DNA of 49,126 nucleotides from Nitrospira sp. LK70 (GTDB taxonomy: Bacteria; Nitrospirota; Nitrospiria; Nitrospirales; Nitrospiraceae): the NCBI GenBank assembly GCA_011090425.1, contig PHGD01000002.1, positions 66,643 to 115,768 on the forward strand, in the 5' to 3' direction. Positions 26,153-36,171 of this stretch are shown in pieces; position 1 is the first letter of the stretch; every line of letters begins with the position of its first letter. Under the pieces are notes generated by a model, which saw nothing but the letters and a program-made list of their open reading frames with translations, was not told the origin of the DNA and did not search any database. The position numbers and the translations under genes were made by a program.

Positions 26153-27713
26153 CCCGGATTCCGCAGTTGATGTGAATTGAGGTAGACTCGGCAGCCATAT
26201 TCCCCTGGTCACACAGGAGGTTGGCATGCGCGTTCGTCCAGCTCCGGCCTCAGCGCTCTACCCGAAGGTCCGCTTTGCGTTTACGGATCATCCGATCACC
26301 GTGTGGGCGGGGGTGATTCTGCTCCGACTGTACGTCGAACTCCTGGACCTTCGCAGCGCTCTCACCAGGGTGCTCACGCCGGTGGCCAAGACGTCCCCCC
26401 ATCAGATTCCCGTCGTGGATGTCTTGCTGGCCTGGTGGTATGGACTGGCGCTGGGCGCCGAACGGTTTGAACATCTGACCCGCTCTCGGCGCGATCCGCT
26501 GCTGCCCCGGCTGCTGGGGCTGCCGCGGTTTCCCTCACCCGATACGGTGCGGCGATTCTTCGGGCGGTTCACCTATCGCCACACGACCGAAGTGTCAGAG
26601 GCCCTGATGCGGCTGTCGTTGCAGAGCCTACGGCCGACGCTGCTGGGCCATACCCTGGATCTGGATTCCACCGTGTTCTGTCGCTACGGCGAACACGAGG
26701 GCAGTCTCATCGGGCACAATCCGATCAAACACGGCCGGCCCTCCCATCATCCGCTGGTCGCGTGGCTCAGCGAGCGCCGGCGACTCTTATGGGCCACCTG
26801 CGGGCCGGTCATGCGGGGACCGCCAACGGCGTACGGGAATTTCTGGCTCAAGCGCTCACCATGGTGCCGGCGGGACATCGGATCGGACTGGTGCGTGCCG
26901 ATGCCGGCTTCTGTGTGACGGCATTTTTCACCGCCTTGGAAGCGCGTGAACTCCCCTACATCATTGTGGCGCGACTCACCCCGCTGGTCCGGAAGCTGGT
27001 CATCCACCGCATCCCCGAAATCGAATGGCAGCCCGTCACGCGCGGCATCGCCGTCGCGGACGTGATGGCGACCCTCCCAGCCTGGCGGGGCCAGGCTCGC
27101 CGGTTTGTCTGTCTGCGGCAGACATTGACGGAGCGGCCCGCCGCCAGTGGGCGGCGGTTGCTCGAGTGTCCTGGCTACACCTACCGCGTATTCATCACCA
27201 CCGTGCCCTTTGCCGCTGAATTGGTCACTCGGATGTATGCCGGCCGGGCCGACTGTGAGAACCGCATCAAGGAACTCAAGGAGGACTTGAGTCTCGATAC
27301 GTTCTGCCTCCAGTCCTTCGACGCAACCGATGCAGCCTTCCGGACCGGCTGCGTACTCTACAATCTATTGATGGGCTTTCGGGAGACCGTGCTGCCCTCG
27401 TGTTGGTTTGAACGGCGACTGCGCGCGGTGTGGGATCGGGTCTTTCTGGTTGGGGCCGATCTGATCCCGAATGCCCGACGGCTGCGCGTCCGATTCGCGG
27501 TGCCTCCGGAGGAGCGCCCCGAGTTTCTCCAGCGCCTTCGCACGCTCTCCGAGGGGATTCCGATTGCGGCGCAGTTGGAGTGGAAGCTCACCGATGCGAA
27601 TGAGACGAATCAGGCCGCTGGTCAGACCGCGAATGTCCCGGTGTCGACCGTCCCACCGTCACCCTACACGCCAAGAGCCTCCCCCTAAACAGATCGCTAC
27701 TGCGGAATCCGGG
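26153..27713 (+). mobile_element. IS1380-family insertion sequence, CTAAT target duplication
   Basis: Perfect 15-bp inverted ends: CCCGGATTCCGCAGT at 26153-26167 and ACTGCGGAATCCGGG at 27699-27713. CTAAT occurs directly outside both (26148-26152, 27714-27718). It lies exactly inside the integrase gene, and removing it plus one CTAAT restores that frame. Size 1561 bp. Confidence 0.93.
26226..27688 (+). pseudogene. IS1380-family transposase with one frameshift
   Basis: Starts at ATG 26226 behind AGGAGG. The first frame carries FAFTDHPITVWAGVILLRLY, FPSPDTVRRFFGRF and HTLDLDSTVFCRYGEHEGSL (first Asp). Near 26791-26797 (GGGCCACC) one base is missing: the frame LSERRRLLWA should continue as HLRAGHAGTANGVREFLAQ, which is found one frame away. 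The second frame holds GLVRADAGFC (second Asp) and YAGRADCENRIKELKEDLSL (Glu), ending at 27688. The DDE triad is otherwise complete. Since the insertion itself looks fresh, the shift may be very recent or a sequencing error. Confidence 0.88.
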
Positions 27714-28359
27714 CTAATTCCTGCAAGTGTGCGATGCGCGCCCGACTCACTTCAATCGTCCGGAGCCCGGTCTTGAGCATGAGATAGGCCATCGCCACAT
27801 TGCGACGTCCCTGAATGTCTGACTTGCGCGAATCCGTCTCCAGTGCGATGAGCAACCGTTTCGCATCCTCGACCGGTAGATGCCGCCGCGTGTGCGTGCG
27901 ACTGCAGCTCCAGCCTTTGACAAATTCAGCCGCATTCACGAGCCCCCGGTGATAGCGCCCCAGAAAGATCAGGAAGTGGCGGACAGCCGTCAGATAGCCA
28001 TTCTTCGTACGGGGATTTTGGAATCGCTGATCCAGATACGCGCGATAGGCCTCGACACAGGCACGATCCAAGTGGCGGAGGTCCGACGGTCTCCCCTGCT
28101 CGAGCCACGCGACAAAGGTTCGACTCCGTTTCCGATAGGTGGCGACCGTTCCCGTCGACGCGCTCCGCTGCGTGAGTTGCCGGGTGAATTCCTCGAGGTA
28201 GACGCGCAGACCAATGACCGTCGATGAGGAGAGCGCGAGACACACGGGAGGAAATTCGTCCCCTCTCCGTCTGAGCCCGGTCGTGGCCAAGGGAACGAGC
28301 GCGGTGGGCTGATTCGGAGATGGATCGTCGGGGTCAGGAATCGCAGGCACTAGATCCAT
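27714..28359 (-). pseudogene. Tyrosine recombinase/integrase, N-terminal half (split by IS1380)
   Basis: Starts at ATG 28359. A SAM-like core-binding domain lies at about residues 55-150 (GTVATYRKRSRTFVAWLEQG, NPRTKNGYLTAVRHFLIFLG), then the start of the catalytic domain with VAMAYLMLKTGLRTIEVSRA, where GLR carries the first catalytic Arg. The frame is cut by the IS after HLQEL. See 25699-26152 for the other half. Confidence 0.88.
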
Positions 28360-28676
28360 GGGGGCAATGGTTCTCCTAGAACATAACCGACACCGCTAAC
28401 TCAAGAGGGGTCGCGCACTGCCAGCCGAGGACAGACGCGTACAACATAGAATGGATGCCCTTTCGTTCCGCCCAGGAACACCCGAATGATCCACCGTTTT
28501 AGATGGGACGAGAGGCGGGGCTCACAGCTGTAGCCCGCCCGGCCCGTCTTGGCGCTCCCTCTCTCCACATATGTAATGGTGTGGTGACTCTTGACCCCAT
28601 AGTGGCCATCTCACGATAAGGTACTTTGCTTCGGCCCCACGTTCTTGTACCCCACCCCTCCATTTTTGAATTCTAC
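28360..28676. other. Intergenic, no gene seen
   Basis: Between the integrase start and the Tn3-family end. No frame with a family pattern was found on either strand. It may contain the integrase promoter and an attachment site, but I cannot identify one. Confidence 0.4.
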
Positions 28677-31600
28677 GGGGGAAAGCCGGGATAACGGAAT
28701 TTTCTATCAGATGACCGAAATCGACAATACAAACAAAGAGTTAGCCAAGCGTCTCCATATTCTCATCCAATCATGCGCGGCGGTCTGAGTTTCAATACCC
28801 GTACCCTGCCTCCCACTCCTCCTATATATGTATAAGGACACAGAACAGGGTTTAAGTGTTACGATGCCTGAGCGGCGATCCCTCGACGCGCTTGCCGTAA
28901 GGCCTCCCGGAAGATTGGGTCACCAAGCCACGGCTCCGGGGGTCGCTTCAAATCTAACGTATATTCACCAAAGCGCTTCAGATGCGAGGTCCCATAGGGA
29001 CTCAGGAACGCGACATCCGCACGGCGTAGCGTCTGTGATTCAGCCTCAAGCTGCTCCAGAGCCCGACTCATATCGATCGTGTTCTGCACAATGACGCACG
29101 CGGCAATGAGATCGTTGTATCGTAACCGTTTTTGTTGCTCGTGCGGATCGTTCGCGGCGACGACATCGCCGCCAAAGGACAGCCATTTGGCAAACCCGTT
29201 ATAGGCTTCAATTTTGTTGGTGTTCGCCGTCACGTCTTGGCGTAACTCCAGCTTCGAGATCCATTTCAAGAGAAAGATGGTCCGCACGGCGCGTCCCAGT
29301 TCGTGTGCCGCGAGAAACAGCTTGTTGCGGGGGCCTCCATAGCTGAGTTTCCGCAGCAGTGTCGGGGAACTGATGGTGCCCGCTTGAATGGACAGCGCGA
29401 CCTGCATCAGTTCCTGCCAGTGCGTTTCAATCAGGGTCCAGTTGACCGCCTCGCCAAAGAGCCGGTCGATGTGTTCGTAGGAGATCGTTTTGTCGGGCCA
29501 CGAAAAGCTCAGATCCTTCCAATTCCGAATCCGGGGCATCAGCTGAATGCCGAGCAAATGCGTAAACGCGCACACCGTGGCCGATTGGCCTTGTGTATCA
29601 GAATAGACGGTGTCGGGCTCCACACTCAGCCCGGCTTTCAACAGGCCTTCGATCACATAGACCGCTTCCCAGATGCCGGGCGGGATAAAATGCCGAAACA
29701 CCGCGATATAGTTATCGGCCACGTGGCGATAGGCGACCAGCCCCATTTTGCGCGCGCGAAAGTGATAACCGGTGGTGAGATTCTCTTCGTACGCATCATA
29801 CTGCGTCCCGTCCGCCGCGACCCGCGTCGCATCGCCCCACACCTTGGGCAGTTCCAACCGGAGATAGAGCTCGGTCAGTTCACGCGTCGCGGTCTCCAAT
29901 TGTTCCACCGTCATGTGTTTGCGATGGACGAGCGACAGCATATGCGGGCTCACCGGGGTCGTAAAATGCCGGGCGGCTTGCGTCGCACCCAGGTTACAGC
30001 CCATCGCAAAGAGCGTCTGCAGATACCGTTCTGAGGCCTGCTTGAGTTTCGGCGCCGTGCCAGCGACTGGGCCGAAATGACGCGTGAAGTGCGTCCACTG
30101 TTCCAGATTGGTCAACACATCGAGCAGTTTCCGGTACGGTACGCGGCGGTCGAGCCAGCGTTCCAGGGGCCACCGCCGAGGCCGGGATTTCCTTGGCCAC
30201 GACGCGTTTCAGCACAGGGTGGCCCTCTGCATTGATGGTGACATCATCCTTCAACGTGGGCAGCGCCGCGTCGACCTCGGCCGCGACCCGCGTCAATTCA
30301 TCTTTGACGGCTTGGACGAGCCCGGTCGCCGTCTCCGGGAGCGCGACCTTGGCACAGTAGGTGGGCAATCGCTGTTGGCACTCCGTCCACGGCAGCAGCT
30401 GTTCGCGGTAGTCGGCATACGAGTCACCCCCGACCAGCGCGACGTCCCCTGCCCGGAGACTGGCGGCCAGATGAGTGAACACACAGGCTTCCAACTCTCG
30501 TCGCTGGAGCCCGGTCTGTTTCCTAGCGCGTGCCGTAATCAGCCGCCGCCAGCGGGCCGTCGCAAAGGACAAGTCCACGGCCTCCGCGATCGTGTCGTTG
30601 TGGTCCTGCTCATGACGTAAGACGATGCGGAGGGCTGCCATCAACGCGTGATCCTGCCAGGTGGGGCGAAAAGTGACCGCGCGGACCAATCGGAAGAGCA
30701 CCGCGCGATGCGAGCGGAAATGGTTCCAGACCAACGGGAGATAATTACCAGAGCTCCAGGCACGGACATGCGCACACTCTTCGCGCCAGTGCTGCAGTCG
30801 GGATCCCAGAGACCGCCGAATGCGGTGGCCCAGCTCCGCATCCGACAGGTCGTCCACCACCATGGCCAACACCGCATCAAATTGTGCGGCCACGGCATGG
30901 GTCCGTTGACGCTGACGAACGAGAAAGTGTTCGAGTTCTTCTTGGGCACACTGATGAATGGTCGCCATACGTCGGACGAACATCTCGCCAGGTCGTCACG
31001 CACCCGGGCCCGCAGATGCTGAATCATAGTCAAGACCAACGTATACCGCTTCGCGGGAAGGAGGTCTTTCAAATCTCCAGCATCTAACGCCAGAGCGTAA
31101 TTCGCATAATAGCGCCGCTTGAGGTATGGGATCCCAACAAGGAGTCCATCCACATCGCCGAACCCATCGAGCCATCGACATTGCTCGATGAGGGTATCGA
31201 GATGATCGCGCGAGGGACGTTTGGGGACACGCTTGAGGCGGTCGAAGGCGCTGCGGTGCCGATCCAGGTCGGTGTGGAGGAGGTGATCCAGCTGCTTGAT
31301 TTGCGTCTCATTCAGCCGGCTCTTGATGAGATCGATGAGGTCCGTCTCCCCCTCACTGGCCACGTCCTCGGCAATCTGGACCAAGGTTGAATACGCCGGG
31401 AGTTCCACACGACCACGCAACAGTTCGTCGATGATGGCGTTAATGAGATCGACTCGCTGCGTGACCAGTGGTGCGGCGGCCGTCGCCGCGTGCAACGCCA
31501 TGCGCCGACCCTCGTTGCCATAGAACGGTTTGATACCGAGATAGCGGCGAATCGCGGTTTCTTGCCGATAGCGTGTCGCCACACTCACGGCGAAGGTTCT

Positions 31601-31985
31601 CGTCGCTCCGAGCCCCATGACCTGCGCGATGTGCTGACCGATCTCTGCAGGAATGTGGTCCAGCTCTGGGAAATAATGTAGCTGCTGAAAACACTTGAGC
31701 AAGACGAGCGCGGTATGCCGCAACCGATGTTCGCGCGACATTGCCTGTGCCCACTGCACTTCTTCTGGTGAGGGGGTGTAGTACTGCGCCAGTTCCTGCT
31801 GAGAGATCTTCAGCGGAAAGCGCGGATAGGCTGAGCGATCGCTGGTGGCCATAATCTCCTCCCTGCTTCGTGGAGCGGGGAGGATACGGCCCATGAGCTG
31901 GAGAGTCTAGGCAGGACAGAAGTAGTGAACAAACCAAGGTAAATCCATCATCTGATCGAAAATTCCGTTATCCCGGCTTCCCCCC
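28677..31985. mobile_element. Tn3-family element, transposase only, 38-bp inverted ends
   Basis: The ends at 28677-28714 and 31948-31985 are inverted copies of 38 bp starting GGGGG, with AGCCGGGATAACGGAATTTTC-type cores and two mismatches. The outside 5-mers (TCTAC and AATGA) differ, so there is no 5-bp target duplication. No resolvase or passenger gene is present in the 3309 bp. Confidence 0.9.
28859..31852 (-). pseudogene. tnpA: Tn3-family transposase TnpA with two frameshifts
   Basis: ATG at 31852 behind GGAGGAG (MATSDRSAYPRFPLK). Three successive frames together give about 998 residues, the normal TnpA length. The first carries the N-terminal DUF4158-like part (ALVLLKCFQQLHYFPELDHI). A base is lost near 30985, after which MFVRRMATIHQCAQEELEHF continues. 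A base is gained near 30165-30169 (GGGG), after which LERWLDRRVPYRKLL and then NLEQWTHFTRHFGP continue. The last frame holds the DDE core (WGDATRVAADGTQYD, VYSDTQGQS and NKIEAYNGFAKWLSFGG). All catalytic regions are readable, but the protein cannot be made in one piece. Confidence 0.9.
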
Positions 31986-32170
31986 AATGAGCTCGTCGCC
32001 CATGCGGTAGAGATAAATCGGTATGCGCGCCATATCGATCATCACTCCGATCACCGTTGAGGTCGCAACGAATACGCTGGGCTTAAGATCGAACACCGAA
32101 AGGGCTGCGGCTCGTAAGCCGCCTTGGCCTATGTCGTCACAGGCCTCGTCGAGAGCACTTCTCGACCGTC
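31986..32170 (-). pseudogene. TauE/SafE (TSUP) permease fragment
   Basis: The minus strand reads GQGGLRAAALSVFDLKPSVF, VATSTVIGVMIDMARIPIYL and YRMGDEL, then enters the Tn3 inverted repeat and stops. The R-AAALS-F-L pattern followed by VATxxxIGVMID(x)AR is typical of the second half of TSUP anion permeases. About 60 residues remain of the usual 250. Sequence beyond the far Tn3 end does not continue it, so the rest was lost. Confidence 0.6.
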
Positions 32171-32247
32171 ACGGTCACCGTGAAAACTCTACAACTCCTG
32201 ACCACCGGTGGAATCCCGGCACCGAGTGAGCCTCTTGATGAGGAGGG

Positions 32248-33647
32248 GTGAAGTCTTAAACTTGCTGGAAAAGTGAGAGGGATGCATCCTTACCGGTTTG
32301 AACGTTTGGTCGCGTTCGAATCACATCCAACAAGGAGCATCCCCATGGCAAGAGAATCGAGCAGTGTTGGCACACGCAAGAGGCTGAGAGAGATGTTGGC
32401 AGGCGACCCAGGTGCGATCGACACCAGTACGTTTGTGCGACAAGCCGTCCGCTTGATGATCGAAGAAGCGTTAGAGGCCGAAGTCAGTGAGCGCCTGAGC
32501 CGGGGCTATCATGAGCGTGGACCGCTGGCGGAGGACTCTGGGGTCCCGCGTGGGTATCGCAACGGTGTGCGGGTGGGGCGATTGAAGAGCGCTGAAGGCG
32601 TGATCGAGTTCGGCGTTCCGCAAGTGCGCGGCATTGAGGGCTGGCAATCAGAGATTCGAACGGCGCTGGGGGGCAAGAGCGAGGAACTGGAACGGTTGGC
32701 TGTGGAGATGTATGCTCGCGGGCTCTCTATGCGCGATATCGAAGCGGCGTTCACGGCGGTTGATGGCCGCTGCTTGTTGAGCCGGTCAGCTGCCAGCCGT
32801 GTCTGTGAGGTGTTGTGGGCCGACTATCAAGAGTTTGCTCGACGGGACCTCTCCGAGATCGACATCGCCTACCTCTTCATCGATGGCGTCGCCGAGCGGC
32901 TCCATCTTGGGCAACCCCGTGAGGCGGTGCTGGCGGCCTGGGCGATCACGATGAGCGGGACCAAGGTGCTTTTGGGCCTGCAACCGGGGACCAAGGAAGA
33001 CACGGCATGCAGCAGCGACTTCTTGCGAGACCTCAAAGCCCGCGGCCTTGCGGACCCCGTGCTCGTCGTCACGGATGGCGCGCCCGGGCTGATTGGTGCG
33101 GTAGAAGAATGTCTCCCCCGGGCCCTGCGCCAACGCTGCCTGGCACACAAGCTGAGAAACCTTGAAACGAAGGTGCCTGCCGAACGGTGGCGCGAAGTGA
33201 AAGCCATGGCGCTGGCCGCCTATCACGCCTCGAGCCCGAAGACCGCTGAGTTGGCCGCCGAAGAATTTCGACACACGTACGCCAACGAGCTACCCAGCGG
33301 CGTGAAATGTTTCGATGATGATTTTGCCGCGTGCATCACGTATTTGCGTCTTCCCGTGGCGCATCGGCGGGCGACCCGAACGACCAACTTACTCGAGCGA
33401 CTGTTTCTAGAAGAACGCCGCCGCAGCAAGACCATCCCGCATGCGTTTGGCGAACGCGCCGTCTTGAAATTGATGTATGCGGCGCTTCAGCGAGCCAGCT
33501 GTACTTGGCAACGGGTAGCGATCACAGACTTCGAGCGGGAACAATTGCTCACGCTCCGTGAAGAATTGGACTGCCAGTTTCATGAGAAATATCGAGTTAC
33601 GCAACCGGCATCCCGCTCACCAATTTCCAGCAAGCGGGGGACTTGAC
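32248..33647 (+). mobile_element. IS256-family insertion sequence
   Basis: Imperfect inverted ends: 32248-32275 (GTGAAGTC ... CTTGCTGGAAA) and 33618-33647 (TTTCCAGCAAG ... GACTTGAC). One transposase gene fills the element. No 8-9 bp target duplication is visible outside. It abuts a DUF72 gene stub on the right. Confidence 0.75.
32345..33646 (+). CDS. IS256-family (mutator-type) transposase
   Basis: 433 residues from ATG 32345 (MARESSSVG), behind AAGGAG; the frame stays open to 32273. It shows LMIEEALEAEVSERLSRGYH, GYRNGVRVGRL, YARGLSMRDIEAAF, the first Asp in YLFIDGVAERLH, the second in LVVTDGAPGLIGAVEECLP, the C/H motif QRCLAHKLRNLETKVP, and Glu in RTTNLLERLFLEERRRSK. The triad is intact and the length is normal for IS256 transposases. 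Its stop lies inside the right inverted repeat. It looks functional and is among the few unbroken transposases here. Confidence 0.92.
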   Translation: MARESSSVGTRKRLREMLAGDPGAIDTSTFVRQAVRLMIEEALEAEVSERLSRGYHERGPLAEDSGVPRGYRNGVRVGRLKSAEGVIEFGVPQVRGIEGWQSEIRTALGGKSEELERLAVEMYARGLSMRDIEAAFTAVDGRCLLSRSAASRVCEVLWADYQEFARRDLSEIDIAYLFIDGVAERLHLGQPREAVLAAWAITMSGTKVLLGLQPGTKEDTACSSDFLRDLKARGLADPVLVVTDGAPGLIGAVEECLPRALRQRCLAHKLRNLETKVPAERWREVKAMALAAYHASSPKTAELAAEEFRHTYANELPSGVKCFDDDFAACITYLRLPVAHRRATRTTNLLERLFLEERRRSKTIPHAFGERAVLKLMYAALQRASCTWQRVAITDFEREQLLTLREELDCQFHEKYRVTQPASRSPISSKRGT

Positions 33648-33962
33648 CGTCTACAATCATTGGTCCTACATGCCGTCTTTGACGGAACAACATCAGCGTA
33701 TGGAATACTTCACAGCTCCCTTCACGGTGCTGAGACTTCTGACGCGCTCAAGATGTCCCATGAGGCCGCGAAGAAACGAGCGGAGCCGTACACGAAGATA
33801 GTGGAAGAGCTTCCAAAGATGCGGCGAGACACTGTCGAACTAGTGAAGAAAGCGGTGGGAGAGCAGCGAAAGACGTATGTCTTGCTCAACAAGCGCAGCG
33901 AAGGTAATGCGCCATCGACGATTCAAGCCTTGATGACGGTCTTGCAGGAAGACGAGCTTTGA
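33648..33962 (+). pseudogene. DUF72 protein C-terminal stub
   Basis: After the IS256 end the frame reads YNHWSYMPSLTEQHQRMEYF and TAPFTVLRLLT. One base is lost near 33740, then MSHEAAKKRAEPYTKIVEEL and YVLLNKRSEGNAPSTIQAL follow to TGA 33962. The N-(N/K)-xx-EGNAP-T-x-QAL ending fits DUF72 proteins as I recall them. It lacks about two thirds of the protein plus the frame. Confidence 0.55.
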
Positions 33963-34022
33963 GGCCGCCCCTTTATGTATTATGGTTCTTCGGTTGGATG
34001 TGGCTAATAGGTGCTCAAGCAG

Positions 34023-34586
34023 TCACCAGGATTGGCATGCTTTCAAACCATTCTGATAAAGATTCAAGTAGCCATTCTGTTTCACTTTTTCTAAGACCTT
34101 CTCTGCGCAGCACCTAGGAGTTTCCTTATCAGTCTCTAGGACGAGTTCCGGCGACAACGGTTCTTCGTAGGGATCGGAGATGCCGGTAAAGTTTAAAATT
34201 GTCCCTTCCAAGGCCTTCCGATAGAAACCTTTAGTGTCCCTATTGATGAGAACTTCCAGGGGGCACTTGCAATACACCTCAATGAAGTGACCGATCTTCT
34301 CTCGAACCTCCTCACGAGCCTCACGGTAAGGAGAGATTGCGGCAACAATGGCAACTATTCCATTTCGCGACAACCGCTGACACACAAAACCAATGCGTTG
34401 AATGTTTCGCTCCCGATCTTCTTTTGAGAACCCCAGATCTTTACACAAATTTGTTCGAACAATATCGCCATCCAGAACCTCAACCTTTTGGCCCAATGCA
34501 CGGAGCTCTAGCTCAACCAACCGTGCGATCGTTGTCTTGCCCGCTCCAGACAAGCCTGTAAACCATATAGTCCCTCCTTGATTCAT
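34023..34586 (-). CDS. cysC: Adenylyl-sulfate kinase (APS kinase)
   Basis: 187 residues from ATG 34586 (MNQGGTIWFTG), with AAGGA seven bases upstream; the frame is also open to 34604. P-loop GLSGAGKTT, EVLDGDIVRTNLCKDLGFS (APS-binding DGD and N-L region), RERNIQRIGFVC, AISPYREAREEVREKIG, GFYRKALEG and FTGISDPYEEP are all typical of CysC. It phosphorylates adenosine 5'-phosphosulfate to PAPS, the donor for sulfotransferases and, in some bacteria, sulfate reduction. No sulfurylase gene (cysN/cysD) is near. A Stf0 sulfotransferase lies 6.5 kb away on the same strand, which makes PAPS supply for sulfation a likely role. Confidence 0.93.
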   Translation of the reverse strand: MNQGGTIWFTGLSGAGKTTIARLVELELRALGQKVEVLDGDIVRTNLCKDLGFSKEDRERNIQRIGFVCQRLSRNGIVAIVAAISPYREAREEVREKIGHFIEVYCKCPLEVLINRDTKGFYRKALEGTILNFTGISDPYEEPLSPELVLETDKETPRCCAEKVLEKVKQNGYLNLYQNGLKACQSW

Positions 34587-34604
34587 TGTGTAATCCTTTC
34601 TCAT

Positions 34605-34944
34605 GGAACCTACTAAAGGACCTAAATATTAACTTAGCGAATAGTTCTTGCCTAGGGTACTGCCCCTGTTTCCGCAAACAGGTGAGTGAAACGCTGCTGA
34701 CACCTGTGGCAGCACTCGATGTCATCAAAGAGATCCGTTCCCCCCTTCCGCTCTAGCCCGGATCTCTCGTCGATGCAGAGGCTCCCGATTGAGCAGGCCG
34801 AAAAAGCCCGCTGCGTTATCCGCACGAACTGCATTGGGTTCCGTTTCGGTAAGCGGCAATCGCGTTTTCTAGTTGCTCAATATAGTCCTCAAGCCTGATT
34901 GGCTTGACCCACCCATAACCATTCTTTTTTGCCCTTTTGTCGAT
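34605..34944. other. Intergenic, short hairpin, no gene
   Basis: CCTGTTT (34665-34671) and AAACAGG (34676-34682) form a 7-bp stem with a 4-base loop, upstream of cysC. The rest shows no readable family. It may be an IS scar. Confidence 0.4.
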
Positions 34945-35466
34945 AGATCCCCCCGCCTTTACAGGCGGGGTTCTCTCAGAATTCAAGCTGCGCTTGTCCC
35001 GCGTCTTCCTTCCCTTGTCGGGCTATGTACCGCCTGATAATCTCTTCTGTAATCCCCCCGTGGGACACAAAGTACTCCGTTGACCAGATGCCGCCGCGAT
35101 TCCCCTACACATTATCCAAAAACCGACACTTTTCTCGCAGCCTCCGGCTCGTGTTCTTCTTGATCGTCTCCACTGCAAAACTCACGCTGTACTTCGGTGG
35201 GATCACCCTTTGCACATGCACATGATCCTTGTCGATCCCAATCGCCGTGAAGTGCCAGTCAGGATAATACTTCTGGACTTCCCGTAGCTTCATCCGCAAA
35301 TACGTCGCCACCCCCTCGACCAGGATCTTGCGGCGGTATCTGGTCACCCATACAATGTGGTACTTCGTCTTGTAGACCGTGTGGGCCGCTGTATGCAGTT
35401 TCACGCATGCCAGTCTACCGGAAGACGCGGGACCCTGCTCACACCCCCGCCTTTAGAAGCGGGGAC
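34945..35466 (-). mobile_element. IS200-type (IS200/IS605) element with subterminal hairpins
   Basis: Hairpins CCCCGCCT/AGGCGGGG (34951-34970) and CCCCGC/GCGGGG (35445-35464) flank a Y1-type transposase gene, the usual IS200 layout with no inverted ends and no target duplication. Exact termini cannot be set by eye. The transposase is broken, so the element would depend on help in trans. Confidence 0.75.
34977..35404 (-). pseudogene. tnpA: IS200/IS605 TnpA (Y1 transposase) with a premature TAG
   Basis: GTG start at 35404. Reads YKTKYHIVWVTRYRRKIL, then GIDKDHVHVQRVIPPKYSVS, where HVH is the HUH metal motif. A TAG follows KCRFLDNV at about 35105, then the same frame continues GNRGGIWSTEYFVSHGGITE and EIIRRYIARQGKEDAGQ to TGA 34977. 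The catalytic tyrosine (RRYIARQ) lies after the TAG, so the truncated protein should not cleave DNA. No other damage is seen. Confidence 0.82.
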
Positions 35467-35623
35467 CTCCCGCTGGATTAGATTTCCGGCTGCTCACTTC
35501 GGTGCTGGTTAATATTCGTCAAAGGTTTCCGCATTTGCCCCGCCGACCCGACGGGGTGCTCGCCGATGCGGGCTTCGGCTATTGTCGCATGAGCTTCCTT
35601 AGTCGCATTCGACATGACGGATC

Positions 35624-35975
35624 TCACAGTGCAAGATGCAGATGAGGTTGATTCATTCTTCTGCCTCTGTCGCAATTCAACAAAAGCTCTTCCGCGCCAC
35701 GGCCTAGCTACGGAGAGTGATTGAGGAATTACTAACAAACCAGAGCTGGTTTGTGATGAACTCCGTAAATAGCTGCGGCATCGTTTTTGATCGTGGGTCA
35801 CTAACACTCGGCTGTCCATCGCTGCTCTGGACAATACGTACAAATCTGACAAGCCCGGGAACCCTGCCGCCGTGGCGGTCTGGAAATCTACAGTGGGTTC
35901 GCGGCGAATTGACGGTCTCAAGCCACGAGCTTCGACTCAATCGCTCAGAGTGCTGCCTACCGATGTGTGCCCTCG
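35624..35975 (-). pseudogene. DUF5615-type PIN-like toxin relic
   Basis: Pieces in neighbouring frames read VEARGLRPSIRREPTVDFQT, GLSDLYVLSRAAMDSRVLVT and HDQK, then KTMPQLFTEFITNQ, then SSGLLVIPQSLSVA and EELLLN ... ending at TGA 35624. The order (R-P-VDF, RVLVTHD-(K/R)-TMP, GLLVIPQ-L) fits PIN-like DUF5615 proteins, thought to be nucleases of toxin-antitoxin pairs. There are at least three frame changes and an early stop, so it is dead. I could not find an antitoxin partner such as DUF433. Confidence 0.5.
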
Positions 35976-36171
35976 GATGCTGGACTTCCTTGAGGTGGCT
36001 GTGCATGGCTCCAAGTAGCGGTCTTGCGGCAATGCGCTACGGGCAATGGATGTCGCTGACGGGTCGGCCCGCCACGAGGGACTGGCTTGACCCAGTTCCG
36101 ATCGCCGCCTCCTCGTACCTCTTGACATCCGCGGTGGAAGCTCTCGACGCGCTGCGGGCAGAATGGGAGAA

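Noticed and set aside
29303-30034. 243-residue plus-strand frame inside the Tn3 element
   Set aside because: Antisense of the TnpA catalytic domain; not a passenger gene.
34951-35464. CCCCGCCT-type hairpins as a CRISPR array or terminator pair
   Set aside because: Only two, about 490 bases apart, flanking a Y1 transposase; they are IS200 subterminal hairpins.
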